The notes under the pieces: model-generated | Databases searched by the model: none | Seen by the model: only the letters and a program-made list of their open reading frames with translations | What the model was told of the DNA's origin: nothing | Translations under genes and position numbers: made by a program | From: Pyxicephalus adspersus | Lineage: Eukaryota; Chordata; Amphibia; Anura; Pyxicephalidae | Length of the DNA: 64,000 nt | Assembly: GCF_032062135.1 (NCBI RefSeq) | Contig: NC_092859.1 | Coordinates: 39,717,538-39,781,537, forward strand | Direction of reading: 5' to 3' | Shown: piece by piece, positions 1-14,800 of the stretch | Layout of the letters: each line of letters starts with the position of its first letter | Position numbering within the stretch: the first letter of the stretch is position 1

Positions 1-1288
1 TTATGGTTAACTATGGTCATAAAAGAATAGACAAGGGCAGGAACAATATTCTCTTACACCATTACACCACCACCAGCCTGAACTGTTGTTGACTGAAGGC
101 AGGAAGATTCCGCTCATTCACATTAATGATGCCAAATTCTGACTGTACCATCCAAATGTTTCAGCAGAAATCAAGGCTCATTAGACAAGTGAACATTTTT
201 TTCAATCTTCTTTTGGCCAATGATACTGATTCAATGTAAATTGTAGCCTTATGTGCCAGTTCTTAGCTGCCTGGGTGGCACCTGGTGTGTGGAGATAGAT
301 TTTAATTTTACACACCTTGATTGTAATGAGTTGCTATTTGAATTGCTGCTGACTTGTTAACAGATCTCTGTTTAAACCTGTCTGGCTATTCTTCCCTGAC
401 CACTGAAATCAACAAGGCATATTCCCCACTCACTGAATATTTTCCCTTTTCAGACCACCTTCTGTAAAAACCTGAAGATAAATGGAACTTTAGTAGATCG
501 TCTTGACAATATCTACATGCCTAAATGCATTGAGTTGGCTGAGGAGTGTACATCTACATTTTTTTCCCTAATTTTCGATTATTGAAAAGTGATTATAAAA
601 AAAATTAACACATTATGCATCTGATTTATGCAATACAATTCTTGATTATGTGCCTTTAAATGTGCAGTAGCAGCAAAAATAAATGGATATACCAATGCAG
701 TGCAGTTTTCTTGCCACAAAGATATGCATTGTATCACTGGAAACTGCAAGAGTGTGTACAATGCCTTAGTAATATTCCCAATCCTAACAATTAAAAAGTG
801 TGCAGCCACATTTCCTCTTCCTAGGTTGTCAGTCAAAGTTGATGATGGCACAATGCATGGCTTCCATTAATGAGTTATCATTTTAAAGTGGGTCAGTGGC
901 TTCTCAACACAAAAAAATGACATGTAGACAAGCTAATATGTTTTGACTTAGATATCTATAGATATTAAATTCAGGTAGGTTGGAGAAAAAGTATTTATAT
1001 GACTGATAGACATGTGTTGCACCAAATGGACCCTTGTTGTGATCTCCACATCCATCTGTTTATGCTGCCCAGCTACAGGTTTGCTTCAAATCCAGACAGG
1101 CAAAGACTCCAAATTCCTCTGAGTGTTTCATTTAGCTAACTTTCATATTAGTACTCCACCACCCCTTTCCTCTTTTTAGTTGTATCATATACACAACAGA
1201 TGGTAAAATCACAAGCACAGAAAATATGCAGCACACAGTTGTGTGAACCAGCCAAGTCATTATAGGTGTTTTTAAAATATTCATATCA

Positions 1289-1311
1289 TTAATAATAATA
1301 ATAATAATAAT
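1289..1311. repeat. (AAT)n microsatellite
   Basis: About seven to eight perfect AAT units in a row. Confidence 0.9.
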
Positions 1312-2049
1312 GTTCAGGGTTTTTTTGAGTTTCCGATGTCATTTTTTTAATTAAAAAATTGCAGCCTTTATTTTCCACACTGGAAAAGTTTTCTGTCTGG
1401 GTTTAAATAGTGATTTTCCTCCATCACGGAAGCAATCAACTTCCAGAAATGCTACTTGTAGTAATTATTTGGGCTGATTGCTATCCCCAAATGTAATGGA
1501 GAAACACAATTTTATTATATATAATAAAGGTATCCAATTCTGACATCATACTAATTTCCTTTTTGCTGGTGTTTAACACCACATAGAATTTCAATTCAGC
1601 AATTTCCAAAGCATTTAGCAGAAAAGGTTCATTTAATTGGGAACTTTTTATGCAATATTCTTCCTTACATATGGCAGCAGGGATTAATGTACAACCCCAT
1701 CCCCAACCTTAACCTTAACACAAACACATCTTTCACTCCATGTTCATTTCCTCCCTATACTGAGCCAGTTACATGTATCTTTAATAAAATTATTTCTTAC
1801 ACATGTGAAGAGATGCCCACAGTACAGATTTCTTTTAAAAGAAGATGGGAATTGATTATATACAATGCAAACTATAAAGTCAATATTTTGACGCTTGACC
1901 ATCACACCTCATTTTAGTATAAAACTATTCCAAAACTATGAGCATTAATATGCAACCTTTTTCATCTTTGTAGATAAAGCAGTCTTCACACTTCACTACA
2001 ATATTTTGTGTTGCAGCTGTAAATATTTCCCTATTCAGACTAATAAGCA

Positions 2050-2260
2050 TTTGTACGTTCAGAAACTGCACAAGAGAATCTGGGTCTCAATCGATGTTCC
2101 GAAACATCCCCTAAAGTGTTCAATAGGATAGAGGCCAGAGCATGTAGTTATGGAGCTGGCTTTGTGCACTGGGCACAGTTGTGCTCGTACACAGTTGTCA
2201 AAAAAAGACTCTTTTGTAGCATTGCCAGAAATTATTAAGAACACCTGAAATCATCAACTG
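2050..2260 (+). mobile_element. fragment resembling a Tc1/mariner-like DNA transposon
   Basis: The run with 'aaagtgttcaatagga' followed by 'ggctttgtgcactgggcac' recalls a widespread fish and frog Tc1/mariner-type repeat known to me from memory. The copy is diverged and lacks recognisable ends. The family name is an inference. Confidence 0.35.
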
Positions 2261-5148
2261 AATGGATATCCACATACTATAGGCTATACCAAATGGATGT
2301 TATGCCAACTACTTTAGATTGATTATGCTCTGTGTCATTGACTTGGATGCAAATATATTAGCAAGTTTACCTGTATACCTTTTCGAGGTTAGAGACTCAG
2401 AGTATTGAAGTTCATTGTAGTTTATCTTTTCACAATTACATTGTCTGTTGGTGTTTCTATTAGTAGAGGAGCCGGAGTTAGCTTCCCAATAAGACCGGAA
2501 AGCTTCACATTTTGTGCTTATGAATACTATAAAGGGTAACTTCTGTCATTTTGCAGGATCTTCATTATACCATTTCAAACAACAGTAAAAATAAAATAAC
2601 GTTCAAAAAAATGCACACTGTCACTTGTCTGGAACAGACTGCCCTCCATGCTGGACTAAACACCACATTTAAAAAAGCAAGCCAAAGCTGGTTGCAGATC
2701 ATATTTGTATACCAAAGATATAGAGACCAGTGTTCACAAACATAAAATGTATTTATTAAAGATAACTGGGAAATGAAAATTGTACAGAATAACAAGTAAA
2801 GTTGAAATGTCATTTATAAAACACTTTTCTTCACTACTGAAGTATGTTCCAGTATCTGAATCATGATACTACTGAAAATACAACAGTTCCTGAAGAATAG
2901 TGCCTCACACATACTACCAGTTATGCTATCTCCTACAATCATAATGTACTTTAAGCAAACCTGTCCTGAGAGACATTAAAAAACCATTGCCGATCTTCTT
3001 TTGTAAATGATCATTTCTGGCATTTTAACACAAAAGAAATATACAGATCAGATTCAGAGTAAAGTCAGAACTTCTCTGCATACATCTTCTAACTTAGTGG
3101 CTCGGATCCTTTGGAAATTACATGGTAGGTAACTAGTAATTTCAGATTGGTTTATCAGACATGGAAGCTCCCATACCGCTTAATTGCTGTTTTGTTTGAT
3201 GGAAATGTAATAAAGTAGGAAACGGTGCAAATTTGCATTAAATGAAAAGTTCAACACAATGCACTGCATTTAACTGCACTAAACTCAATTGTTTTCCTAA
3301 AGAATATCTAAACCAAAGGAACGAAAGTGTTAATGTAATGAAGCTTTTACAAGTTCATAGATATGGTGGCTGCATTAGTTTGCTTTTTAGGCACATACAG
3401 AAAAACACTTAGTTCCTCCAGAAAACCAGCGTTGGAACTTCCTGCACACTGAACTGAATTTGCAAACAATCTCATTAGCCTACCTATTTGTCTTCTGCAA
3501 GTTACAAAACACATTTACTTAATGAAATTAATATTTAGAGGTGTTTCTAGTATAAATTAGGAGGGGGTAACAACCCTGCTCCCAAGGGTATACCGAGTGA
3601 AGGTATACCCTAGACAGGAATTGTTTTACTGGCAGAATAAGCAGATAAAAATAAATTAAAAACTAAAAAATAATCCAGCCATCACATCAGGGAATGGTAA
3701 GCCACACATTATTACATATCTGCTATAATGGCTATTATTTTTGAAAATCTTGTTTATTTGATTGTTGGAGTATGAAGACTCTCCTATATCCTGATATCCT
3801 ATCCTAGGATATGGTTCCATGTATTTATTAGTCACCTTATGATATCGGTTGCCACAATCCAACTAAATAAACCATAAGCACAGCAAACATTTAACACTGC
3901 AGTGGAGCAATATTACCATAAAAATAATGTACTCTATTATGAAATGTGCCAACTAGAAGTCATTATGACATAAAGTGCTCTTAAAGTGCTATATTTGGGT
4001 TCTACACCACCTGCATTATTCACCTGCAGAAAACATTTAGTGTGAATAATGCAATTGAAAGTTAACCTAGTGTTTGTTTGCTGTGAAGACCATTTAAAAT
4101 GTGCTTCTATCAAAACAAAAGCGGGGCTGTAATAAGGCACCAGCATACAATACCCAAGCCAGAAAAGCACTAATAGTATGATGACGGAGGTGACATTTCC
4201 ACTGTAACACTAGCCAGTTTATATCAGTATTGTCAGTTTACCTGGTAACCGTATCTACAACTATATTGTACATACATGCAAAACTATTTGTGGTTTGGTT
4301 GAATGCTTGAAGATAAGTGCACTTCTGTGAATAAAACAAAAGTTATTATATTGCTCTCCACTTTTCATTTTGTGACAACAGCCTAAGCGCAAATTCTATA
4401 CAGCACATTCATTTAATAAAGTGTAAAAAAAGGATGGATGATGAAGCAAAACAGGCATTCAGGACTTACTTTCCAACGTTTTATGGAATAGGAAATTACG
4501 TTTTTTTTTGCATGTGCATGTTTACTACCATCCAATCATGTACTAGAGAGTATGCATATCTAAAGGGATATCAGGGATGTCTGTCAATATGCAGATTCCA
4601 GTGTAGGAAATCTAAACTAACCATACCTTTGATGAGCCCAAAGAGTAAGCAACATTTAAAGCTTTGCCTAATTGATCTGGATGTACTAAATAAAAACATA
4701 TGAAGAAGATATGGAATTGTAAATGAATATATGGACAGTCTACAGAATTTTCTGATATTTTAAGTCATATTATAAAACTCCTAAACTATCATTCAAATAG
4801 AGTGTTCTGGGAGTGGAGCTTAAAAAAAAAAAACCACAGAAATAAAAGCTTAATGATCCTCATACAAAAAAACTGTGTTCACAGCACACAAGTATGGCAA
4901 AACTATAGTAAGAAAAAATATATATACACATCTGTGAATTTCCAGAACTGGTAATATAAAAAGTAAAGTTAAATGGGATAGTCCGAACTACAATAGTTTT
5001 GATAACCCCAATACATTTGATTTATAGTTTTTTTAGTTACCTGACTGCAGAATATGAAAAATCAAGCAATGATCGAATGCTATGCAATACAGGGGGTTTG
5101 TCAGAGTTGCAATTAAAATTTCAGTAACAGATGCATAGCATTAGAAAT

Positions 5149-5154
5149 TTTATT
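5149..5154 (-). terminator. candidate polyadenylation signal of CCDC69
   Basis: This AATAAA on the minus strand is the first one I see downstream of the CCDC69 stop codon. It would give a 3' untranslated region of roughly 0.58 kb. An ATTAAA variant at 5343-5348 is an alternative. Confidence 0.35.
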
Positions 5155-5717
5155 AACCTAAAAGGAGATCCAACTGGTAGAAACCCAATAAATAAACAAT
5201 GTAAAAGATTTACTTTTGGGTAAATAAAGCGTATGTCTACACAAAACTTTGTTTTTAACATTTTTGATATGAAACCCTGTTGGTTTTGGTTATAAAACTC
5301 CAGTAAATATACAGATATTGGTCTTTGGTGCACTGGCATTTTGTTTAATTTTTGTCTTTTTACTGCTGTCTTGGACCTTATTAAAGGGATTCCCCTTGTA
5401 GAAATAAGGGGGTAATAACAAAACCTTGGAGAGAAAAAAAAAAAAAAAACACTTTAGGTTCCAACCCTTCCCCAACCTATCCAAACTTTTGGTAGGACAT
5501 GCACTTTCAATTTTAAATAGAAACATTTAGTACAGAGGAAAGGTCCTGTTGCCAGTCCATAAACATGTATATACAATTTCAATAATTAAAACAATAAAAT
5601 AAATATAAATTGTTTCCAAGAGAGGAAGCTTCTTGCATGGTTATAGTTTTCAGTATTGCTTGGGTCCTCTGAATATAACAGGATTTTGCCCTCTTGTCCA
5701 TGAATTCAGTTCTTTTT

Positions 5718-5886
5718 CTAGGTCACCTTGATGGAATCGGGTGCCATTGATAAAGAGAATGGGAGTGGGCCATCCCCATTAACAGTTCGGTAAAAGTGCT
5801 GCTCCTTGTCTCGCTGTAACTGTTCATTAAGCTGTTTCTCCTTTTCCAGGGCCATCTGAGCATTCAGCAATTCCTCTGTCAAACGG
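5718..5886 (-). CDS. CCDC69: CCDC69 coding exon 9 (last)
   Basis: Encodes residues 246-301 and the TAG stop. It starts RLTEELLNAQMALEKE, the end of the coiled coil, and finishes in a proline/serine-containing tail. The acceptor follows 'ctcttttag'. Confidence 0.9.
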
Positions 5887-8800
5887 CTAAAAGAGAAGCA
5901 GAGGATGAAATGATGATCTATGGGTGTGGGTATATAGGGAACTCCGGGCTATAGAACAAATGTCTGTTAGAGGTCACAGAAATATTTTTAGAAGGTGCTA
6001 ACCTCTTAGAAATTTATTTTTAACACATAACAGGTAAAGTTTCAAAGTTGAAGCAAATGCATTAAATTATTTACATATATGATGCAGTTTGTTTGTGGAT
6101 TTTGCTTGTGTAACATTTTTTACAGTTTTATTATCTGCTGATCCTGATTCTTCCACTTGTAATTGTTATAGTGATAATGTTGCAATTGCACAGCAGCATT
6201 GTCACCCTGTAGACCCTGTAGTTTTTAACGGACTTTTACTTAAAGCCAACATAGCACAATTTCCAACAATGTGCACTTGAGCCCCCTACCCCTTTACTAA
6301 CCTAAGTCTACCTCCAAAGGTCTGTACTTACAAGATATAGAGCGCTGCAGTCTAGCATTTATTTACAATTTTTTTCTCGGCTGGTCTATCTGGTCAGGAA
6401 ACAGCCCACAGAAATCAATGGGGCTGCACTGCGTGGGTAAAGGCAGAAGAAGTGGACTTGGTGTTGGGAAAACAAATGTTGTATTGCATCCCATCGTATC
6501 TTGATGCTTATGTAAACCGTGGAGGAGAAAGGTAGGTTAAGCAAGTCAAAGAGGAAGGGGTCCCCCTTGGGTACACTTTTTTTAAGGCCAAATTCTATGT
6601 AATGCTGTTTAGCTCCTGGCAGAGATTTAGGGTGTGCCCTTACCACAGTAACGAACACCTTTGCTGGACAGCTTGGCCTGTTTAAGGAATTGGGGGAAAA
6701 GTTTTTTTTTCCGTGCAGCAGAACAGTACTGCTGTATTAGTGTCTGACTTAAAATGCTATTGTCTGACTTAAAATGCTAGATTATTAGGGAGATTATTAG
6801 GGGGCACCTTCTAAGACTCTGGTAAGGTACCAGACAGTTTGGTTGAAACACTTGTAGAGGCGAGTCTTAGTGACTGCATTCAAGGTTTCAATAAAACTCT
6901 CCCAAGTCTCAAAAAATTGTGAGGTTTTGGTTTCTATGGAGTAGGAGGCCTCAACCCATTCCATTTTGAACAAATGCTGGTAATTTGAGAGGAACAGCTG
7001 GATCGAGGGGGGGGGGGGGGGGGGGCATCAGATATCCAGCAGTGGAAAATAGATTTCCTTCCTACTGCAGATAGAAGGAGTAACAATTGTTTAGCACCAC
7101 AAAAGTAGCGAGTACTGTCTCTGCCTACCATACCAAATATTGCCCAAGAAGGGAAAGGCAGATAGCGGACAAGGTGTATTTGGATGTAGTGGACAATTTG
7201 TCTCTAAAAACGTTTAAGTAGGGGGCAGTCCCAAGAATTGTAAAAAACAATCTGCTTGAGCTGCACCACATTTGAGACAGGTTTTGGATTCTGACAGGCC
7301 CATATGATGCGCTCATGAAAAAGAAATATATGCCCTGTGGAATATAATGTTCATTTTTTTTTTACTGATCCTTACATTTTACAGCCTCAGAGACACTGTC
7401 ATAGTCAAGATCATACTAAACATCATTGACATATATGTAATTTTTCAGCTTACATGGTCATTGCTGCCTGGTTCTGGGCCTGGGCTCGTAAGGCTTCAAT
7501 CTCCTGCTGCATACTCTGCACTTTCTCCTCCAGTATGATATTCCTGTCCATCTATCATACAAAAAAATCATTATTAGTGAAATTTAAGGCCTGGGTAGTA
7601 AAAAGTCATTAAGCAGTATGAGTAGCTTAAAAATGAAAATGTAGAACCAAGCTTGGGTTGCCAGCTGCTGTGGAACTACAAATTTAAGCATCTTTCTTCA
7701 GCAAGCATTCTAAATTATGTGCAAAGCACAAAGAATAAAGGCATAAAAAATTACAAAAGTAAAATTAAAGATGAAGGGGCTATAGACCGAGGTAAGGCAG
7801 GCAAAATAATAATCCTTTTTTTCCCCCCATAGTGGGCCTATGCTGTGCCCAGATCTGGTCCCAACATTTCCCACAGTGCAGGGCTGCTTCTTCTAGGCAG
7901 ACAAAACAGCAGCTCTGCCTAGTTACATATCCCCCACCCATCTTTAGGGCATAATATTAGACACTGCATTATGCAGCTACAGGAAGCTAAGTCCCTTTGT
8001 CCAGTACATATTACATGGTTGTTTTAGCTTTATTTGGTATTTTTTCTAATATACAATTTACTATACAGAGGAAACATGAGGTGGAAGATGAAAGCACAAA
8101 GCTGTCAAACTGGCTTTTTAATGTTTCTAGCTGCACCACCTGTCACGAGTATCAGGTAGCGATCATACTCTGTATTGCTCATTTATCATACAATATTTAT
8201 ATGTATATGTATATTAAAGGTAAAGTCTTCCGATACTCCATAATATGGGAAGACTGACCTTACTGAGACTTTACCTTTTTAAGTGAGTTGACCCTTTAAT
8301 ATTTTAACATTATACACCTTGGAAAAAATCAGACAGTTCCCAGTTTGTTTTTCAGGAACATTGCTAGGCTACTCTCTTTAGTTTTGTCACATAAAGCTGG
8401 AAAAGAAGTAAAGCTGAACTGTTTTCTTAAATGCCAAAGAACACGATCAGAGTACATATGCCATGCATTTAGAACCTTACTGTAGCTTGCTGAGCCTGAA
8501 GCCTTTTCTCTTGTTCTCTTATCCGCCCACTTTTCATTTCAATCACAAAATGCAGACTTTGTAGCTCCTGCTCCCAGAATTCACCAGGGCTACCATGATC
8601 CTAAGAATACAGAATTGGACATCACTATTAATGGAAAACCCTCCACAAAGCGATAAGAAACTAAATTATCTCATGGGAAAAGGGAATGTTCTAAAAAGGA
8701 ATTAATATTAGTTTTTAATCTTTGAGATTTGTATGCAAATTTGACTATCTTTAGGAAAAACTGTAACAAACTGAAGTAAGCCAAGAAGGTAGGCAAATGA

Positions 8801-11800
8801 TATAAAAAAGTACACCTTGAAGTTATCTTCAGTGCAAACCACAAGTCAAAAAAGTCACATGATAAAGCTTATTGCAAGATTTTGAGCTTCTAGCTCTGTT
8901 GGAAAGCATGGTGCAATGACTTCCTGGAAGCATAAGCCAAGGTATGTGTTTTTGTTTGTGGGTGAATGGTTTGTGTCATTTGCGTTAAGGTTGGCAAATT
9001 AGCAGACCTTTGGTTTACCAAAGAAGTTCCACTTTAGACAAAACATGATCATAGCTATACTGTCTATGCCATGTCCAGTCCCTTTCTTTTAGGCACTTAA
9101 CAACACAGGTCAAAGAAAAAGTAGTAACAGCTTGATCACTGTGCAGCCCATCCCTGAAACTTCATCCTGCACAGGAAAATTGACATTAGTGTCCCAGCAC
9201 ATGACAGTGAAACAAGATATGCATTCTCTTAACCAGTATTACATACTAAAGTATGTTAGCATCTCATGTAAACTTTTGAACTGCTTCTTAAAGGCCCGTC
9301 CTGCACATTCGGATATTATCTGCTAAGAACACAAGTAGGCACCTTTAAAATTCTTTTCTGTGTGATTACAGGGAGGCCTGGAATGTGGCAGCACACCTAA
9401 GTGTGGACAGATTACCAAAGGAAAGGGATTACTGTACTGTGCTCTGTAATAGTTGTTTGTGTGTGAAGAACATTGGGTAAAGCATACTTCAGTGAAATAA
9501 ACAGGACCTACACGGAGCACAGGTTCGAAGCCAAGGAAGATTATTTCATTATGCACGTAGAAAACATTGTTTATCTAATGGCGATCTATTAAAAACTGAC
9601 ATTTTGAATGCATTTCTAGCCAAAGCATGTTTTTTTCACCAGGAAGGAAAGTGTAAGAAAATCCAAAAACATTCAAATTTTCCCCCTGGCAAGCTTTGAC
9701 GTTATACGTAAGTCCAGAAGTTTTGACTGTCACAATGGTCCAGCATTCAGGGAAGGATCTGCATGCTTTAAGTTGGATAAAGGAACCATAGTGTAGCACA
9801 ACGTCAGGTACCTAACATTCCTGGAAGTGTTGGATGCTAATCAAATTCAGGTATACAAATTTGACTCCAGGTACTGTATAAAAAATCTTCTATTTGACGC
9901 AGCAACTTTAAAAACCTGTTAAAACAGGCTTTTGCTTTGCCTATGCAAGGAAAAAGCTCAGGAAGTTTAAAAAGGTAAAATGTAATATCTAAACAATTCA
10001 GGTCAGCAACCAAATGCTTCCTTTTATTGTTACTGTTGTGTTTATAAAATGTTGTATTTAAAGGATTGCTATAGGCATCAAATAAGTTCTATTCCAATGG
10101 CTGTACATATACTACTACAATACCTGAATATGAATTTTGTAGTCCTGACTTAGGACTGACTCTTCAACACGTTTCATTTTCTCATGGAAGGATGCCAACT
10201 GCCCACTTAACTCTGTAACAGTTTCCTGCAAAGTAAATAAATCAATTACTATGCTTATGTGATGGGGCAATAAAAAGAAAGATGGCAATATGCAAAATAC
10301 AGTAACCACAGGAACCATCCAGTATTGGATCAATTCAATAATTTTTGTCCAAGCACAGAGATGCATAAAATTGTATCTATATGATCTTTGGAAAATACAG
10401 CACATCACAAAACAGATCATTCACATCTGTGTGTTGTGAGGTGCTATGGCTCAGGTGTGTTAAGGTTTATGTATATGTAGGATAGGTGACATTCAAAATG
10501 AATAACATTGACTTAGATGCTGAATTGTAAATGTCAAGCAAGTTTAATAATATATGTCCTTTGCATGGATTAGGTGCTCTTGTCATTCAGTACAAAGTTA
10601 TCAATCTTTGCACTTACTTAATAAGTTGTCTTACTGAATAAGGCACAGATAAGATTGTTTTTTTTTTTGTCATCTTGTTTTCAACAAGAGATCAGCTACC
10701 ACTTCCAGTTATCCAAAATCGCATATAATTCATCTAATTATTATGATTAGACTGTTATTTATATGACCTAGGATAGCATAACTTTTGTACAGTTTAACCT
10801 AAACCTTCATAATTTAATTGAATTAATCTAGATTGGTCTCCGTAGTAGAAAACACAGAATAGTTAACAATAAACAAATATATGGAAGGTGCTGTTGCTGA
10901 CCTATTTAAAAAATGCACACCGTCATCCTTGCATCAACACTCTTCACTTTACCAATTGTATTGTTCTGGAACAGTGATTCCATAAGCAGTGAGGCAATGA
11001 TGAGGATGACATCAAACTATGATTTAGCACTTTTTAAAGCAAGTCATGCCCTGCAGTTCCATTTTGACAAGTTCCCTAGTGAAAAATGTATACTATTTGT
11101 TCCACCACACTGACTTTTTACTTTTGCGGAAAAAAAAAAAAAAAAAATCAGCAAAGTGACACCTAAAGGTTGAATGTTAAGAGAATGAAACTATATATTT
11201 TTAGGCTGGGTTTCCTTCCTTTACCATCATTTTTAGTTACATACTACATCTACACCAGTTGCAGAAGCCTTAATTATGTTACAAAACTGATGAACCCAGC
11301 AGACCTGAAGGGAAGTGGTTAACTTTTCATACGTTTCTTTGAGAGATTCCTTTTCTTCATTATTGTGCTTCTGCAGCTCTATGGGGAAAAATACAATAGA
11401 GTACAGTCATTTCCTCTCAGTCATGCTGTGCACAAAGATGCAAAAATGTTTCACTTCCTTTATAAGCAATAGTTAACACTGCACCCTGCTACATGTAAAA
11501 GATTGACATTTGTACCTTCTTCATAATTATACTTCTAAGGACCCAATAAATATATAAACAAAATACAGAAATTATATTAGGAGCCCTATTTGTAAAGCAG
11601 TGGTATGGACTAACCATGGGCATACTGCTGCATTTTTATTGAAGGAACCGATGGAACATAAAAAAAAAAAAATCAGTGCCCCTGGTTTGGGGCCCTGGGG
11701 CAAACAAAACAACATTCTTTGAAATGAATGGAGGGTAAGAAACGTGGAACTGTAAATTCAATTTAAGCTGGAATTCTACTTCACCCTAATGGATAGTGCT

Positions 11801-14800
11801 AGGAGGAAGTAAACAAGACTTTTACATTTCCCCATGCAGATAGAGTTGGTAAATCTAAAGAATGTGGGTAGTAAGCATGGATGTTCACTGATAGAGCTAT
11901 CAATGGTGGCAGCATTCAAAACGATACAGCAAGAAAAGCATTAGAAGGCTCATTAGTTCAAATGGCAGATCAACAGGTATTAAAAAAAAAAAAAAAAATA
12001 GGAGTAAAAACAGATTACAGTATCAATGGTATGGAAAACCTACAAGACATATGTGATTGTATAGTTTTATTATTACACAGTATTTAATTAGCGCCAACAT
12101 ATTACACAGCGCTGTACAAAGTCTACTGTCATGTCCCTAACTGTCCCTAAAAAGGGGCTCACAATCTAATATCCCTACCATAGTCATATGTCATTAACAC
12201 AGACTAAGGACAATATTGGGGGGGAAGCCAATTAACCTAACTGCATATTTTTTAAATGTGGGAGGAAACGGATGTACCCAGAGGAATCCCACACAGACAA
12301 GGGGAGAACTTGCAAACTCCATTCAGATAGTGTCCCGGCCGTGATTTACCTGGTACCAGAGTGACCTCTGAGCCAGCGTGCTGCCCTTGTTTTAATAAAG
12401 TTTCGCTGTAATGGTTTTTGATTTACCATGCAGAACCAATTTAGTCAAAATTGGCTCAGCCTGCACCCTCGACTGGCCCAGGGCTCAACTCACACTTTTC
12501 CATATAGTTTGGATACCTAATAAATATCGCAATAAATATCTAAAAAAATTCTCCATTTTTTATCACATGCTTAATACAGGTTGCCCATGTCAGTGACCAG
12601 CAGGGGTGTCAGAAGAAAAACACATTTGTGGAGCAAAGATAAATAAACATGGCAAAGGTATGTTTTCTATCTCCATTTGCCAGCCTGGATTGTTTTATTT
12701 TACACTAGTTGTAAAGTGATATGGGTTGCCTTGGATTCGCATAACAACCACAACGTTTTCCATTTTACCTTCAAATTTTTTATCCAGTTCAGTTTTCAGA
12801 CACGTAGCCTGTTCTGCAAGACGTTTTTCCAATTCTGCTTCTGCATCTTGTTTAGCCTGTAAAAGCGTGACAACATTTATCAATGGCTGTGTATATAATT
12901 TTCATCTCCAGAAAAGTGCTGTGCCCTCAGTCTCCTCTCCCTCACCATTTACAAATTCCAACCATTTTTCTTTACAAACCGACATCCTGAACTTTTGTGA
13001 TGCTTCTCCCCAGAAAAGATATCGGGAATCTATTGCTACCTCTAATCCAGGGGTCGGCAATTGACCTTTAGGCCAGATACGGCCTAGCCGGTAGTTCGTT
13101 CCGGCCTAACCCCCCCCGGGCCGATCCAGCCTAATGCCGGGCGGCAACCCGCAGCTCCGGAGCCGGAACTACCGATGTCGGATCCGCCTCCATTCTGTGG
13201 CTCCCCTATTTATCGCGGCCGGCGTTGATACTTCCGCCGCTGCGGTAAATATGGAAAGCTCCCTGAAGGAAAATCCCTTTCCTCCGCAATTCATACAGAG
13301 GAGAGGGATTTCACTTCAGGGGGCGTTCCCTGGTGGTGGGCGGAGCCATTAGGGTGGGACTCAAGAGTCCGGCCTAGTGTGCTCCCGCCCACCCCTGAAA
13401 GGATTTAGTGGCCATAAAAGTTTGCCTGATTGTAATTAAAAGTTTAAGGAAGATTGGTAGAGTAGCTGTATGTTAAATAAACTTAAAGTCTAAATCCATT
13501 AAAAAAAAAAGTGTTCAGGGATAGAATGAGGAAGTATCGAAAACCCTTGTTTTTATACTGCAATACAGTGAGCTTCTCTAATGACAAGGTCCATGAGAGT
13601 GGGGTTGGATGCTTCCAAAGCAGTGGGGGTGAGGAACCCATCAGGGTATGGAGTTCCGGTATTATCAGGCCACATGGGACACTGGGTTGTTGTGAGGCCC
13701 GGTGGGATACCTGCGAGTTGTCCCAGAGCCGGAGTGGTAGCGGTTTGGGGCCTTTGTGGTGAGTAGGAGTATCCAAGTATTAGTAGGTTAGTAATGCAGA
13801 TGTACTTTCATGGACCTTCAAAACCTTTTAAACCTTTAAACTGGTAAATATATCTGGTTGTTTGACATTAAAGGAAAGAAGTAAATCATTTTGTATGTAA
13901 AGAAAAGGCTGCTATGGCCAGTTTTACCCAAGGACAGGTCTCTGTGTGGGTATTTTAAAGGTATCTGGAGGGAGGTGAGACGGTGTTGGTAAGCTGGCAA
14001 GCAGTTAGGAAAGACTGCATCCCCCTTTACAATTGTCATGGTCACAGGACAAAAAAAAGGCAAATTTTCCCAGAGGGGACACAGCCAGCAGATATTAATT
14101 AAATCCTAAACTAGAAAAAGTTTTAGACTTTCTTAGCTGGTCCAGTGTTCTAACAGTTTATGAATAAATGAAAAGCCCTCAGTGCTGGCCTATATTGTCA
14201 GCTGTCTTCTTAACTGTTGACAGATTGCACCTGTATAAGCTGCTCTCACTGAAATCAAAGTTCAGATTAAGGTAACAATGCAAATAGCTTCTTTATACAA
14301 TACTGAAGCTCATAAAACAAACATTTTACGGTTTAGAGTTTTTCCCAAGCAGAACAAAGCTCCATATTGGCAGGCAACATTAAAAGAACACGTTGGTTTT
14401 GTTCTGTTTATAACAAGTACATGGAACATATGTGGTCAATAAACTGACATAATTAGTCAAAAAATGGAACTGAATATGATACAGCATTATTATCAAACTC
14501 CTTTCAACCAATCGCTGAAAAAAGGTGTTCGGGAGGCTACTGAAACCTTGACTCGGTGTCGGTTTCCTTTTCGGACTGCATGTTGCTTGGAGTTCTATAG
14601 GATAATCCACCTTCACTTCTACTTTTTGACTCCCACCGCTTACTTGAATTTGCAAGCTTCTCAGTCCAAACCTAACAAGCAGGCAGCCTATTCTACCCAC
14701 TGAGCCACACTAATCTAGTGGTACTACTGCATTTATCCAGCACATTTGCTCCAGGAATAACACTACTGACCTTTTCCCTCAGCTGCTGTTCTTGCTCCTC

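Larger units (their letters stand above)
1..5717. other. 3' flank of CCDC69, no gene seen
   Basis: No exon, RNA gene or long open frame with recognisable homology is visible on either strand. The stretch is AT-rich. It holds a short AAT microsatellite, a Tc1/mariner-like fragment near 2.05-2.25 kb and, at its right end, the probable 3' untranslated region of CCDC69. Confidence 0.6.
5887..7453. other. CCDC69 intron 8, mostly a LINE relic
   Basis: No further exon is seen. About 6370-7310 is a LINE-like fragment and contains a 19-nt poly-G tract. Confidence 0.6.
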
